A stretch of 64,000 nucleotides of DNA from Pseudothermotoga thermarum DSM 5069 (GTDB lineage: Bacteria; Thermotogota; Thermotogae; Thermotogales; DSM-5069). Of the stretch, positions 44,855 to 53,904 are shown one piece after another. Made by a program: the position numbers and the translations under genes. The notes below the pieces were generated by a model. That model was not told the origin of the DNA and ran no database searches. It was given only the letters and a program-made list of their open reading frames with translations. Position 1 is the first letter of the stretch. Every line of letters begins with the position of its first letter. Location of the stretch: the NCBI RefSeq assembly GCF_000217815.1, contig NC_015707.1, forward strand, positions 1,290,014-1,354,013, given 5' to 3'.

Positions 44855-45660
44855 TCTTTGGAATAGGCGTTGACGTGTTGAGAATCGAGCGAGTCGATGA
44901 AAAACTCGCAGACAAAATCCTTGGACCGCACGAAAAGCAAGAGTTTGAAAAAACAAAGGATAAGAAAACCTATCTTGCCTCACGTTTTGCGGCAAAGGAA
45001 GCCTTTTTCAAAGCACTTGGAACAGGGTTGAGAAACTGTTTTTTTAAGGACGTTGAATTTATCCACAACAAACTTGGCAAACCTGTGTTGATATTGCACA
45101 AAGACTTTGAAGGCTTTAACCTTGCTCATGTTTCCATTTCGCACGATTTTGTCGTCGTCGCACAAGTTGTCCTTGAAAAAACAACAGGTGGAATTTACAT
45201 AGGAATCGGTTCAAACCTTGAAAATAGGTTGAAAAACATTCAAAATGCCTGTTTGCTCATGGAAAAACGTCAAATTCAAATTGTGAGAAAATCTTCGATC
45301 TACGAAACAAAACCGTACGGTAAAACAGATCAGCCAGATTTTCTCAACTGCGTTGTCGAAGTTGAAACAACTCTAACACCAACAAGGTTGCTTGAAAATC
45401 TGCTTGAAATAGAAAAAATTCTTGGAAGGGTTAGAACCGAAAAGTGGGGACCAAGGACTATAGATTTGGATATACTGCTTTATGGAAACATAGTGTTTGA
45501 AACGCAAAACCTTACGATTCCACACTACGATCTTTTGAACCGCCAGTTTTTCCTAGTACCTTTAGTCGAACTAAAGGTTTTCCATCATCCTGTTGAAGGA
45601 GATTTTTCCTTGAAGCTGAAAGAAGGTGAAGAATGCAAGCTTTTGACGAGCAACTGGTGA
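44851..45660 (+). CDS. Fusion of AcpS and FolK (HPPK)
   Basis: A 269-residue two-enzyme protein. Residues 1-112 are holo-ACP synthase (IFGIGVDVLRIERVDEKLAD, LASRFAAKEAFFKALGTGLR), which attaches phosphopantetheine to acyl carrier protein. Residues 116-269 are HPPK (GIYIGIGSNLENRLKNIQNA, SSIYETKPYGKTDQPDFLN, WGPRTIDLDILLYG), which pyrophosphorylates hydroxymethyl-dihydropterin in folate synthesis. No in-frame ATG, GTG or TTG at the junction would start the second half alone. The start overlaps the previous gene by 4 bases. Confidence 0.9.
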   Translation: MIFGIGVDVLRIERVDEKLADKILGPHEKQEFEKTKDKKTYLASRFAAKEAFFKALGTGLRNCFFKDVEFIHNKLGKPVLILHKDFEGFNLAHVSISHDFVVVAQVVLEKTTGGIYIGIGSNLENRLKNIQNACLLMEKRQIQIVRKSSIYETKPYGKTDQPDFLNCVVEVETTLTPTRLLENLLEIEKILGRVRTEKWGPRTIDLDILLYGNIVFETQNLTIPHYDLLNRQFFLVPLVELKVFHHPVEGDFSLKLKEGEECKLLTSNW

Positions 45661-45953
45661 AAAGACTTCTTGAAATCGAAGAACAACTGGATCAACTTTT
45701 GGAAGAAGAAAGATTCGAAGAAATGTCAACTCTTTTGGACGAAAGAAAGCTCATTTTGGAAAAATTTACAGACATACCGGTTGAGCTTGCTAAGAAGATC
45801 TTTCAAGCCGACCAAAATAGAATGGAAAAGATAAAACACCTCATGGAACAAATATCCCAGCAGGCAAAACAATCAAAGCAAGGTCAAACCGGCTTAAACG
45901 CTTACAAATCGCTGCTTGAACAAACCACAAATAAGTTGGACAAACTCACTTGA
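45633..45953 (+). CDS. FliT-like coiled-coil protein
   Basis: A 106-residue, highly charged helical protein (LEIEEQLDQLLEEERFEEMS, AKKIFQADQNRMEKIKHLME). Size and pattern fit FliT-type flagellar chaperones or FlgN-like proteins, and a flagellin gene lies 6 kb away. It overlaps the fusion gene by 28 bases, so it is coupled to it. Ending just before a bidirectional terminator, it is the last gene of the plus-strand operon. The family call is tentative. Confidence 0.5.
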   Translation: MQAFDEQLVKRLLEIEEQLDQLLEEERFEEMSTLLDERKLILEKFTDIPVELAKKIFQADQNRMEKIKHLMEQISQQAKQSKQGQTGLNAYKSLLEQTTNKLDKLT

Positions 45954-45955
45954 AA

Positions 45956-45979
45956 AAGGCGCACCGTTTGGTGCGCCTT
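45956..45979. terminator. Bidirectional terminator
   Basis: AAGGCGCACC and GGTGCGCCTT form a 10-bp stem with a 4-base loop (GTTT). A run of A comes before it and A after it, so it can end transcription from both sides. Nearly the same element follows the second glutamate dehydrogenase gene. Confidence 0.9.
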
Positions 45980-45984
45980 AAAAT

Positions 45985-47259
45985 TTATGGATAAATTCCT
46001 TTGAGTTTCAAGGCGGTGGCAACCCTACCTATCGCTACTATGTAAGAAGCCGTTCTTAGATCGGTGCCATATTTTTGCTTTGCTTTTACCACTTCAGCAA
46101 AAGCCGCTTTCATGTTTTTTGCAAGCTTATTTCTAACTTCTTCCAACTCCCAGCGTATACACTGCACATTTTGAACCCACTCAAAGTACGAAACAGTAAC
46201 TCCTCCTCCATTTGCAAGAATGTCTGGTATCACCAAAATTCCCTTTGAATTTAGTATTTTATCAGCTTCCGGCGTGACAGGGCCGTTTGCACCTTCTGCA
46301 ATTATCTTTGCTTTAACATTGTCAGCATTCTCCTCGGTAATAGCATTTTCCAACGCCGCAGGAACAAGGATATCCACATTCAGCTCAAGCAGTTCTTTGT
46401 GGGAAATCTGTTGTGCTTTCGGATATCCAACCAGTGAACCTTTGTTTTGCATTTTATAATTCATCAAATCTTCAACATCAATTCCATTTGGATTGTAAAG
46501 TGCAGCTGTTGATGCACTTATCGCAACTACTTTGGCTCCATATTCTTGTTGAAGAATCTTCGCCGAGAAATATCCAACATTTCCAAAACCTTGAACTGCC
46601 ACAGTTGCTTTCGATATGTCGATACCCAAATACTCACATGCTTCTGCAGTCACTACGGCAAGTCCTCTTCCTGTTGCTTCATCCCTACCAAGGGAACCAC
46701 CAATTTCCACAGGTTTTCCTGTGACGACACCTGGTTCATAACGCCTCATTGTTTTGTTGTATGTGTCAACAAACCATGCCATGACCTGAGAATTCGTTCT
46801 AACATCTGGTGCAGGAATATCTCTAAACTGGCCAACTATGTCCGATATTTCGTAAAAGAACCTTCTGGATAACCTTTCAAATTCGCGCGGAGAAAGTTTT
46901 GTCGTGTCAACTTTAACTCCACCTTTTCCTCCACCGTACGGAAGGTTCATCAAGGAACATTTCCAAGTCATCCAAAAAGCAAGAGTCTCAACCTCATCAA
47001 GTGTGACATCTGGATGATACCTGACCCCACCCTTGGCCGGACCAAGAATTGTACTGTGCTGACAACGATAACCTGTAAAAACTTCAATTCTTCCATCGTC
47101 CATAACAACTGGAAAGCGAACAGTAAGACTTCTTTCAGGAACTGCTAAGATCTTGGCGATTTCTGGATCAAGTTCCATCACGTAGGCGGCGCGATAGAAA
47201 ACTTTAAGAGCCTGTTGATACAAAGATCTTTCTTCTTCACGCAAAGTTGCTTCCATCAA
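45985..47259 (-). CDS. gdhA: Glutamate dehydrogenase, first paralog
   Basis: A 424-residue Glu/Leu/Phe/Val dehydrogenase interconverting glutamate and 2-oxoglutarate with ammonia. The active-site region is GYRCQHSTILGPAKGGVRYH, then LPYGGGKGGVKVD with the catalytic Lys and AVQGFGNVGYFSAKIL the NAD(P) fold. It has an N-terminal extension of about 8 residues compared with its neighbour. Its paralog lies 405 bases upstream in the same direction. Start ATG after GGGAGG. Coenzyme preference cannot be read reliably. Confidence 0.95.
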   Translation of the reverse strand: MMEATLREEERSLYQQALKVFYRAAYVMELDPEIAKILAVPERSLTVRFPVVMDDGRIEVFTGYRCQHSTILGPAKGGVRYHPDVTLDEVETLAFWMTWKCSLMNLPYGGGKGGVKVDTTKLSPREFERLSRRFFYEISDIVGQFRDIPAPDVRTNSQVMAWFVDTYNKTMRRYEPGVVTGKPVEIGGSLGRDEATGRGLAVVTAEACEYLGIDISKATVAVQGFGNVGYFSAKILQQEYGAKVVAISASTAALYNPNGIDVEDLMNYKMQNKGSLVGYPKAQQISHKELLELNVDILVPAALENAITEENADNVKAKIIAEGANGPVTPEADKILNSKGILVIPDILANGGGVTVSYFEWVQNVQCIRWELEEVRNKLAKNMKAAFAEVVKAKQKYGTDLRTASYIVAIGRVATALKLKGIYP

Positions 47260-47664
47260 ACTTAACCTCCCTTCACAAAGATTTAGGAAACTATATATGT
47301 TTTATTTCAAACAACCATATATAACAGCTAAGTCAACATAATAGGGCGACAACAACCAAAGCAGATCTGTAGAGATGATCTGCAAATTCTAGAAGATAAT
47401 TTTTTTGTTTGGAATAACATATACCACGTTTGGTAGAGATTGTGAAGTGCTTTCAGAAATTTTCAACAAATCGATACTTGTCGTTTAAAGTACTTTTTTG
47501 GTACAAAAATTTCCCAAAAATAATCAAAACCAATTCGTGAAAAGAGAATAAAAATGAGAAGAGAAAGTCTGCTAAACATGAGAAGTTTCAAATTATTCCT
47601 TAGAATGTTAATTAAAAAAAAGGCGCACCAATTGGTGCGCCTTGTATTTTGAAAGTTTATCTTT
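47260..47664. other. Spacer between the two glutamate dehydrogenase genes
   Basis: About 405 bases. It holds the terminator of the upstream paralog (47620-47643) and the promoter region of the downstream one. TTGACT and two facing AT-rich 8-base repeats (TATATATG and CATATATA) lie 40-80 bases before the start. No gene is seen. Confidence 0.6.
47620..47643. terminator. Terminator of the second gdh gene
   Basis: AAGGCGCACC and GGTGCGCCTT, a 10-bp stem with an AATT loop. On the minus strand it is followed by a run of seven or eight T. It is the same stem as at 45956-45979 with only the loop changed. Confidence 0.92.
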
Positions 47665-48915
47665 TTATGGGTATATTCCTCTTAGCTTAACTGCCTGCGC
47701 AACTCTATCGATGGCAAGTATATAGGCAGCTGTTCTAAAGTCAGTGTTGTACTTTTCTTTCACTTTGGCAACTTCAGCAAAAGCAGCTCTCATCATCTTG
47801 GAAAGTTTGTTTCTCACATCGTCAAGGTCCCAGAAGAAGAACTGCAAGTCTTGCACCCACTCAAAGTATGAAACTGTAACTCCACCGGCGTTTGCAAGAA
47901 TGTCTGGGATTATCGTTACACCTTTTTCAAGCAGTATCTTATCGGCTTCCGGTGTAACAGGACCATTTGCACCCTCAACGATCAGCTTTGCCCTGATGTT
48001 TGGAGCGTTCTCTTTAGTTATAGCGTTTTCCAACGCTGCCGGAATGAGTATGTCAACGTCAAGTTCCAAAAGCTCTTCGTGTTTGATTGGCTGAGCCTTT
48101 GGATAACCTTTGATCAAACCGTTGTTTTGATCTCTGTAGGCAATCAAATCATTTACGTCAATTCCATCTGGATTGTAGTAAGCTGCTGAAATATCACTTA
48201 CCGCCACTATCTTTGCTTTGTAATCCTCCTGAAGAATCTTTGCAGAGAATGACCCAACGTTTCCAAAACCTTGAACTGCAACGGTTGCTTTTGAAATGTC
48301 TTTTCCAAGGTATTTACAAGCCTCTGAGGCTATGACTGCAACACCGCGCCCTGTTGCCTCATTTCTTCCAACAGATCCACCAAGTTCAACGGGTTTTCCT
48401 GTAACCACACCAGGAGCCATGTAGCCAACGTGCATGCTGTAAGTGTCAAGGTACCATGCCATCACCTGAGCGTTCGTGTTCACATCTGGGGCTGGTATGT
48501 CTTTCTCTGGTCCAATGAAGTTTGCTATCTCGAAGAAGAACCTCCTTGATAGTCTTTCAAGCTCGCCTTTGGAAAGCTTGGTTGGATCTACCCTTACTCC
48601 TCCTTTTCCTCCACCGAACGGCAGGTTGAGCAAAGCACACTTCCACGTCATCCAGAACGCAAGCGTTTGAACTTCTTCAAGTGTTACGTTTGGATGATAC
48701 CTTATACCACCCTTGGCTGGTCCTCTTGCTGTGTTGTGCTGGCAGCGGTACCCTGTGAATATCTCCACTCTTCCATCGTCCATTAGTACGGGGAATTCAA
48801 CTATTATGGTACGCTGTGGTCTTTCCAAATATCTTGCTATGTTTGGATCTAGGTTCATCACGCGCGCGGCATTTCGAAAGACTTCAAGCGCTTGTTCGTA
48901 CAAAGACTTAGCCAT
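47665..48915 (-). CDS. gdhA: Glutamate dehydrogenase, second paralog
   Basis: A 416-residue glutamate dehydrogenase, closely like the gene downstream and of the length usual in Thermotogales. GYRCQHNTARGPAKGGIRYH and LPFGGGKGGVRVDPTK hold the substrate- and Lys-sites, and AVQGFGNVGSFSAKILQ the dinucleotide fold. Most likely the housekeeping copy, with the other arising by tandem duplication. Ribosome site GGGAGGC. The two could form mixed hexamers or serve opposite directions of the reaction. Confidence 0.95.
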   Translation of the reverse strand: MAKSLYEQALEVFRNAARVMNLDPNIARYLERPQRTIIVEFPVLMDDGRVEIFTGYRCQHNTARGPAKGGIRYHPNVTLEEVQTLAFWMTWKCALLNLPFGGGKGGVRVDPTKLSKGELERLSRRFFFEIANFIGPEKDIPAPDVNTNAQVMAWYLDTYSMHVGYMAPGVVTGKPVELGGSVGRNEATGRGVAVIASEACKYLGKDISKATVAVQGFGNVGSFSAKILQEDYKAKIVAVSDISAAYYNPDGIDVNDLIAYRDQNNGLIKGYPKAQPIKHEELLELDVDILIPAALENAITKENAPNIRAKLIVEGANGPVTPEADKILLEKGVTIIPDILANAGGVTVSYFEWVQDLQFFFWDLDDVRNKLSKMMRAAFAEVAKVKEKYNTDFRTAAYILAIDRVAQAVKLRGIYP

Positions 48916-49146
48916 AAAAAAGCCTCCCTTCGCACGTAGGTTGAAGAATTATAAACAGGTCGAAACTCTATATCGAGTCGAATTGTTCTTTATTTCACAA
49001 TTTAATTATACTACCGCGCGCGTCAAAGCCAAAGGGTGTTTTTCTGTGTATTTCACCAAAAAAATCCCAAAACCTCCAAAATAGCCCCAGGATACCTCAC
49101 TTATGCTCATTTTCTTTCATGTATACTCCAGTATGCTTTGTTTTTC

Positions 49147-51711
49147 TCAAAGCTTTGCCAAAACGTACCTTAAGCCAGACTGACAAATGCCGTTTTCAAC
49201 AACTTCATATCCCAAGTTTTTCAACTTCTTCTTCAAAGCCGGCAAGGTCCAAAACAACCTGAAGGCAGGATAGAACCAAGTAGGATCTTGCTCGTTTGAA
49301 AGGTCTGGGAAAACGTGCAGCAAAAGAACATTTTTTCCCTTCAACAGTTTTTCAAAATCGAATTCTTCGTTTATATTCAAAAGCAAAACTTGGTTGTCCG
49401 ATTTTTCGTCAACGACGATTCCAAGTTCCTTCATCACAGACTCGTACTCTTGGTGGTTTTCAAATTCTTTCAAATCTTCCCAACCAAACTTCGACAAAAG
49501 TTCGTACAAATCTTGCTTTTTAACCGACACAGATAAAGTTTTATAACTCTGCTTTTCCCTTCTTTTGTACTCTTTTAGTGCGTCGTTTGATGGATACGGC
49601 AATGCGTAGATAAAGCCTTCCTTTGACATCTTCCAAGCTCTGACTGGATGTATCACCCCAAGTCCGCTGAACCTTTCGCTGATGTTTCCAACCCAAACGA
49701 TTTCATCATCTTCCTTCATCCAAGAAAAAACAGAATTTGGATAAAGCCCTGTGAAAGAATAAACTCCAAAGCTTATATCCCCAAGCCTTTCGTTGTGCTC
49801 CACAGCTTTTATGTGAAGCTCGAAAGCTTTCTTTTTATCCTTTTTCTCGTAAGACTTTGCAAGCCTGTAGTAGTACATCGGAAACTTTTCGATGTCCTTT
49901 ACCTTTTGCAAAAGCTCAATTCTTTTTTCATCGTCCTTCGTGTTGATCGCAGAAACATAGTAAGCAATATCCGAATCTGAAAGAAGATAAAGCTTATCTG
50001 CTTTGTTTTGACAATACTTTCCAACGTCTATCGGAAGCTCTAAATTTTCCGTGTAAAACTTATAAAGCTCGTCGTAAACCCCTTCTATGGTTGGATCAAG
50101 ACGTGTTTTCAAATCGTCGGTAACTGGCTTTATAAATTTGTGAAGTTCTGGCAAAAGTTCTATGGCTTTTCGATAATTTCTTATCGCATCCAAAAACTTT
50201 GATTGTTTCAAATACAAATCCCCAAGCAAGGCATGAACACAACCAAGAACATCTTGTTCAACATGTTCTGTGAGATTTCTCAGGAAAGATTCTTTTTCAC
50301 TATCCTCAAGCAAAGAATAAACAAAAATAAGCCCTCTTATCTTTTCTTTTTGAACGATATCCAAAAGATCTCCGTTGTTTATAAACTTAAGCAAAAGATC
50401 TTTCCCCGTTTGCATTCTTTCAAGAACAAGTTTTGAAAAACTGCTCAGATTGAACTGTAAAAGCAAACTCAAATCAAACTCAACCTTCTTTTCCGCTATC
50501 TTTTCCAAAAGCCCATCCACTTTGACGGCCATTTTGTTCTTCAAACAGTACTGCAAAATGGCTTTTAATCCATCAACGGCTTTTGCAATATCTTTCGCCG
50601 CCACCTCGTCCAAAACAACTTGAACAATCGCTTGATTTGCAGCAGGAGCATCTTGAGATATCAAGTTCAAAGCAATTTGGTTGAACTTTTCATAATCATC
50701 AAGCTTTAAAGCCGCAAGACAACCAAAAAGATCAGCCGTACCAAGTTCTTTGAAAGACATTATCGTCCAAGAGAATTTTTCAACGTTTTTCGACGCTTCT
50801 TCAGTTTTCTCGATAAACCTTCGTCTCCACTCAAGCAGTTTTTCCCACTCTTGCCTTTTGTAACTTAGAAAAAGCATTCCATAGTATGGATCAGGATATT
50901 CCGGTACCACACGTATGGTCAATTCGAGCAGTTCCTGAGCCATATCATATAGTCCAGCCGTTGCAAGTTCCAAACCGAAAATATATGCAAACTCCAAAGC
51001 TATTGCAGGAATTTTTGAAACTTTTCTCAAAAGTAGGTAAGTTTCATATCCAACCTGTGCTGCCAAATGTTTTGGTCCACCTGTTTTCTCGGTTTTGTAA
51101 AGCTGAACTAAATAGTAAAGCTTTTCACCCTCGCTTTTGCAACCTTTAAGTTGTTCTCTAATTAACGTCGCTGTTCGATCGTACTTTTGCTTTTTGAGTT
51201 TCCTTGTCCAAATGTATCCATAATGAATGATCGGGAAATTTGCGTTGACAACTTTTGGTTTGTAAATCGCTTGATTGTGAACGATGTTTTCATAATAAAC
51301 CGTTCCATTTCTGAATATCCTTGCAGTCGAAGCAACCTCTGTTCTTTGAAAATCCCAATCAAGATAGCTTATCGTTGGAAGATACACCGTGTTGACATCC
51401 TTTGGCAGGCTTTGAAGAAACTGTCTTATGTTTTTTCTAAATTCCTCAGAAGCTTCTTCGTCTGCGTCGAATATCAAAACCCATTCACAGGTTGGATATT
51501 TCAAAGAATTATTCCTTGCCTCTGAAAAGTCGTTTTTCCAAGGATGAAAGTAAACTTTGTCGGTGTATTTTTTTGCTATCTCAACGGTTCTATCCGTTGA
51601 ACCTGTATCGACGATGACAATTTCATCCACAACATCCTTTATACTGTTCAAAGCCCTTTCAAGGTTGTGCTCTTCGTTTTTGACAATCATCGCAACGCTC
51701 AAAAGTCCCAT
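49147..51711 (-). CDS. Large GT2 glycosyltransferase with TPR repeats
   Basis: An 854-residue protein. The N-terminal GT2 domain has LSVAMIVKNEEHNLERALNS, IVIVDTGSTDRTVEIAKKY and WVLIFDADEEAS, with the DAD metal motif. From about residue 190 it is mostly helical with TPR-like stretches (LGDLYLKQSKFLDAIRNYRK). The last 150 residues form a further domain without a known motif. Directly downstream of flagellin on the same strand, it is a likely flagellin glycosyltransferase. ATG right after a GGTGATAAA. Confidence 0.88.
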   Translation of the reverse strand: MGLLSVAMIVKNEEHNLERALNSIKDVVDEIVIVDTGSTDRTVEIAKKYTDKVYFHPWKNDFSEARNNSLKYPTCEWVLIFDADEEASEEFRKNIRQFLQSLPKDVNTVYLPTISYLDWDFQRTEVASTARIFRNGTVYYENIVHNQAIYKPKVVNANFPIIHYGYIWTRKLKKQKYDRTATLIREQLKGCKSEGEKLYYLVQLYKTEKTGGPKHLAAQVGYETYLLLRKVSKIPAIALEFAYIFGLELATAGLYDMAQELLELTIRVVPEYPDPYYGMLFLSYKRQEWEKLLEWRRRFIEKTEEASKNVEKFSWTIMSFKELGTADLFGCLAALKLDDYEKFNQIALNLISQDAPAANQAIVQVVLDEVAAKDIAKAVDGLKAILQYCLKNKMAVKVDGLLEKIAEKKVEFDLSLLLQFNLSSFSKLVLERMQTGKDLLLKFINNGDLLDIVQKEKIRGLIFVYSLLEDSEKESFLRNLTEHVEQDVLGCVHALLGDLYLKQSKFLDAIRNYRKAIELLPELHKFIKPVTDDLKTRLDPTIEGVYDELYKFYTENLELPIDVGKYCQNKADKLYLLSDSDIAYYVSAINTKDDEKRIELLQKVKDIEKFPMYYYRLAKSYEKKDKKKAFELHIKAVEHNERLGDISFGVYSFTGLYPNSVFSWMKEDDEIVWVGNISERFSGLGVIHPVRAWKMSKEGFIYALPYPSNDALKEYKRREKQSYKTLSVSVKKQDLYELLSKFGWEDLKEFENHQEYESVMKELGIVVDEKSDNQVLLLNINEEFDFEKLLKGKNVLLLHVFPDLSNEQDPTWFYPAFRLFWTLPALKKKLKNLGYEVVENGICQSGLRYVLAKL

Positions 51712-51740
51712 TTTATCACCTCAAAGCTATTATAAAAGAA

Positions 51741-51764
51741 AAAGGCGGGCAAACGCCCGCCTTT
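51741..51764. terminator. Flagellin terminator
   Basis: AAAGGCGGGC and GCCCGCCTTT form a 10-bp stem with an AAAC loop, ending in TTTT on the minus strand, between flagellin and the glycosyltransferase. It should end most flagellin mRNA and allow only a little read-through. Confidence 0.92.
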
Positions 51765-51778
51765 GTTTGCTGTTATTG

Positions 51779-52966
51779 TTATCTCATTAGCTGCAGCACA
51801 GCCTGTGGTTGTACGTTTGCCTGTGCAAGCATTGCCATGCTTGATTGCATCAAGATCTGCAGTTTGGTGAATTCCATCATCTCTTTCGCCATGTCTGCAT
51901 CTCTGATTCGGCTTTCTGCAGCCGTCAAGTTTTCTGCAGCTACTCCAAGGTTGCTTATCGTATGTTCTAATCTGTTCTGGATAGCACCAAGTTGAGCTCT
52001 TGCTGTGCTTACTTTGTGGATGGCAGCATCTACTACCATTATCGTTCTTTCTGCATTTCCTTGTGCCTCCACTTCCGTATCACCGACAACTTTGAGTGTT
52101 GAGGTTGACAAACCAAGTGCTGCGGCACTCATGTCGTCAATTCCTGCTATCATGTTGTGGCCTTCGTTAGCACCTATCTGGAATACAAGTTGATTGTTAG
52201 CTGTGTACCTTCCTTCAACTCTTACAACTGCGCTGTCTATAACTGCTTCTTGTGGTAATGCTCCACCGAACTGATCAATGTCAAATTGACCTGTTGTCCA
52301 TGTGAATGTTATACCGTTCATTTCATAAGAACCGGCACCAATAGATACTATTGCCGTTGATGCAATTGCACCTGTGCTATCAATATGAACTATTCTCACT
52401 TGTATTTGTGCTGTGACAACTGAACTGAATTGACCGACTTCTATAACATATGTTCCCTCAGTTGCTGCTGATGAGACAGCGCTAAGTTTTACATCGATAT
52501 TTCCACCCGTAACTACCTTCGCATCTGGATTCCACCTGAATCCCTCAAGTTTTCCATCCAACAGTTTCTTCGTGTTGAATTCTGTCACCCTTGCTATCCT
52601 ATCAATCTCTTCCCTCAGTTGGTCAAGTTCTGCCTGTATCTGGGCTCTATCGACGTTTGTGTTCGTATCTGTGGATGCTTGCACTGCAAGTTCTCTCATT
52701 CTTTGAAGTATCGCATGAACCTCTGTCAATGCTCCTTCGGCTGTTTGGATCAAAGATATTGCGTCCTGTGCGTTCTTGATTGCCATGTTCAAACCGCGAA
52801 TTTGACCTCTCATTTTTTCACTTATTGCCAATCCTGCTGCATCGTCTCCAGCCCTGTTGATTCTCAATCCACTTGAAAGTTTTTCAAGTGTTTTGCTCAT
52901 GCTGTACTGTGTCTCACTCATGCTTCTCCAAGCGTTCAACGCACTTATGTTGTGATTAATCCTCAT
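51779..52966 (-). CDS. fliC: Flagellin
   Basis: A 395-residue flagellin. The N-terminal D0/D1 part has MRINHNISALNAWRSMSETQ, LSSGLRINRAGDDAAGLAIS and AQDAISLIQTAEGALTEVHA. The C-terminal part has AIQNRLEHTISNLGVAAENL and ends ANVQPQAVLQLMR. The middle, rich in T, V and A, is the variable exposed part. Exported by the flagellar type III system and built into the filament. A sigma28 promoter lies 86 bases upstream. Ribosome site GGGAGGTG. Confidence 0.97.
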   Translation of the reverse strand: MRINHNISALNAWRSMSETQYSMSKTLEKLSSGLRINRAGDDAAGLAISEKMRGQIRGLNMAIKNAQDAISLIQTAEGALTEVHAILQRMRELAVQASTDTNTNVDRAQIQAELDQLREEIDRIARVTEFNTKKLLDGKLEGFRWNPDAKVVTGGNIDVKLSAVSSAATEGTYVIEVGQFSSVVTAQIQVRIVHIDSTGAIASTAIVSIGAGSYEMNGITFTWTTGQFDIDQFGGALPQEAVIDSAVVRVEGRYTANNQLVFQIGANEGHNMIAGIDDMSAAALGLSTSTLKVVGDTEVEAQGNAERTIMVVDAAIHKVSTARAQLGAIQNRLEHTISNLGVAAENLTAAESRIRDADMAKEMMEFTKLQILMQSSMAMLAQANVQPQAVLQLMR

Positions 52967-52994
52967 TTAAACTACACCTCCCTGTCTGTCTTTC

Positions 52995-53039
52995 AGGTAC
53001 CTTCCTGGTACCTTTTAGTTTTCCCTGGGCGCCTCAGGG
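52995..53039 (-). promoter_or_regulatory. Two hairpins in the flagellin mRNA leader
   Basis: Stem 1 is CCCTG with CAGGG (53023-53027 and 53035-53039). Stem 2 is AGGTACC with GGTACCT (52995-53001 and 53007-53013). Both lie between the promoter and the ribosome site. They may stabilise the very abundant mRNA or control its translation; no protein site is known to me. Confidence 0.6.
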
Positions 53040-53051
53040 TTTCCAATATTT

Positions 53052-53078
53052 ATATCGGCAACTTTTCCAAAGACTTTA
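53052..53078 (-). promoter_or_regulatory. Sigma28 (FliA) promoter of flagellin
   Basis: On the minus strand TAAA, 15 bases, then GCCGATAT: an almost perfect match to the flagellar sigma factor consensus (TAAA-N15-GCCGATAA). Confidence 0.92.
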
Positions 53079-53147
53079 GCGGCAGGTAGGATAAACTTTA
53101 GCCGAAACAGAAAAATCATATGGAAGAAAACATAAGGAGTGAGTAAC

Positions 53148-53900
53148 ATGTTCATCTCTCCAACTGCAAAAATCGGTGAAAATGTTAAGCTTGGATACAA
53201 TGTGGTTGTTGAAGACAACGTTGAAATAGGTGATAACGCCATTATTGGTCACAACGTTGTCATAAGAAAAGACACAAAAATCGGTAAAAATTGCGTGATA
53301 GCCGACAACACGGTTCTCGGGAAAGAACCTTTCAAAGCTTCAACTTCTGCTACAACGGAAGAGAAAATCTTACCACCGCTTGAAATAGGCGACTATGTAA
53401 CAATAGGTGCAAACTGTGTCATATATCGTGGTGCAAAACTTTCCAATTTTGTTTTCGTTGGAGATCTTGCCTCAATTAGGGAAGATGTTTTCATCGGGGA
53501 AAAAACCATCATCGGTCGTGGTGTAACTGTGGAAAACAAAACGGTTATTGGAAAATATGTGAAAATAGAAACCGAAGCTTATATAACGGCTATGTCGATT
53601 ATAGAAGACTATTGTTTCATAGCTCCGGAAGTAACCTTCACCAACGACAACTTCCTTGGAAGAACTGAAGAACGCAAGAAATATTTCAAAGGACCAACTG
53701 TAAAAAAAGGTGCAAGAATAGGAGCCAATGCAACTATACTGCCAGGAATCATAATTGAAGAAGACGCACTTGTTGCAGCAGGCGCAGTTGTGACAAGAAA
53801 CGTTCCAGCAAGGAAAATCGTCGCAGGTGTTCCAGCCAAAGTGATAAAAGACGTTCCAATCGAACAACTTTTGGAAAATCAATCATTCTATAAGGGGTGA
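53148..53900 (+). CDS. Hexapeptide-repeat acyltransferase
   Basis: About 250 residues of left-handed beta-helix repeats: [40 protein letters not shown] and so on through [20 protein letters not shown] and a final [40 protein letters not shown] is the usual C-terminus. Such enzymes acetylate sugars bound to nucleotides. Divergent from flagellin and followed at once by a glycosyltransferase, it may modify the sugar placed on flagellin. I chose the ATG at 53148 after AAGGAGTGAGTAAC; a GTG three codons earlier is too near. Confidence 0.88.
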   Translation: MFISPTAKIGENVKLGYNVVVEDNVEIGDNAIIGHNVVIRKDTKIGKNCVIADNTVLGKEPFKASTSATTEEKILPPLEIGDYVTIGANCVIYRGAKLSNFVFVGDLASIREDVFIGEKTIIGRGVTVENKTVIGKYVKIETEAYITAMSIIEDYCFIAPEVTFTNDNFLGRTEERKKYFKGPTVKKGARIGANATILPGIIIEEDALVAAGAVVTRNVPARKIVAGVPAKVIKDVPIEQLLENQSFYKG

Positions 53901-53904
53901 TCAA

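Noticed and set aside
53148-53900. Repeating DNA pattern in the acyltransferase gene as a sequence repeat
   Set aside because: It is the normal hexapeptide repeat of the protein, not a DNA repeat array.
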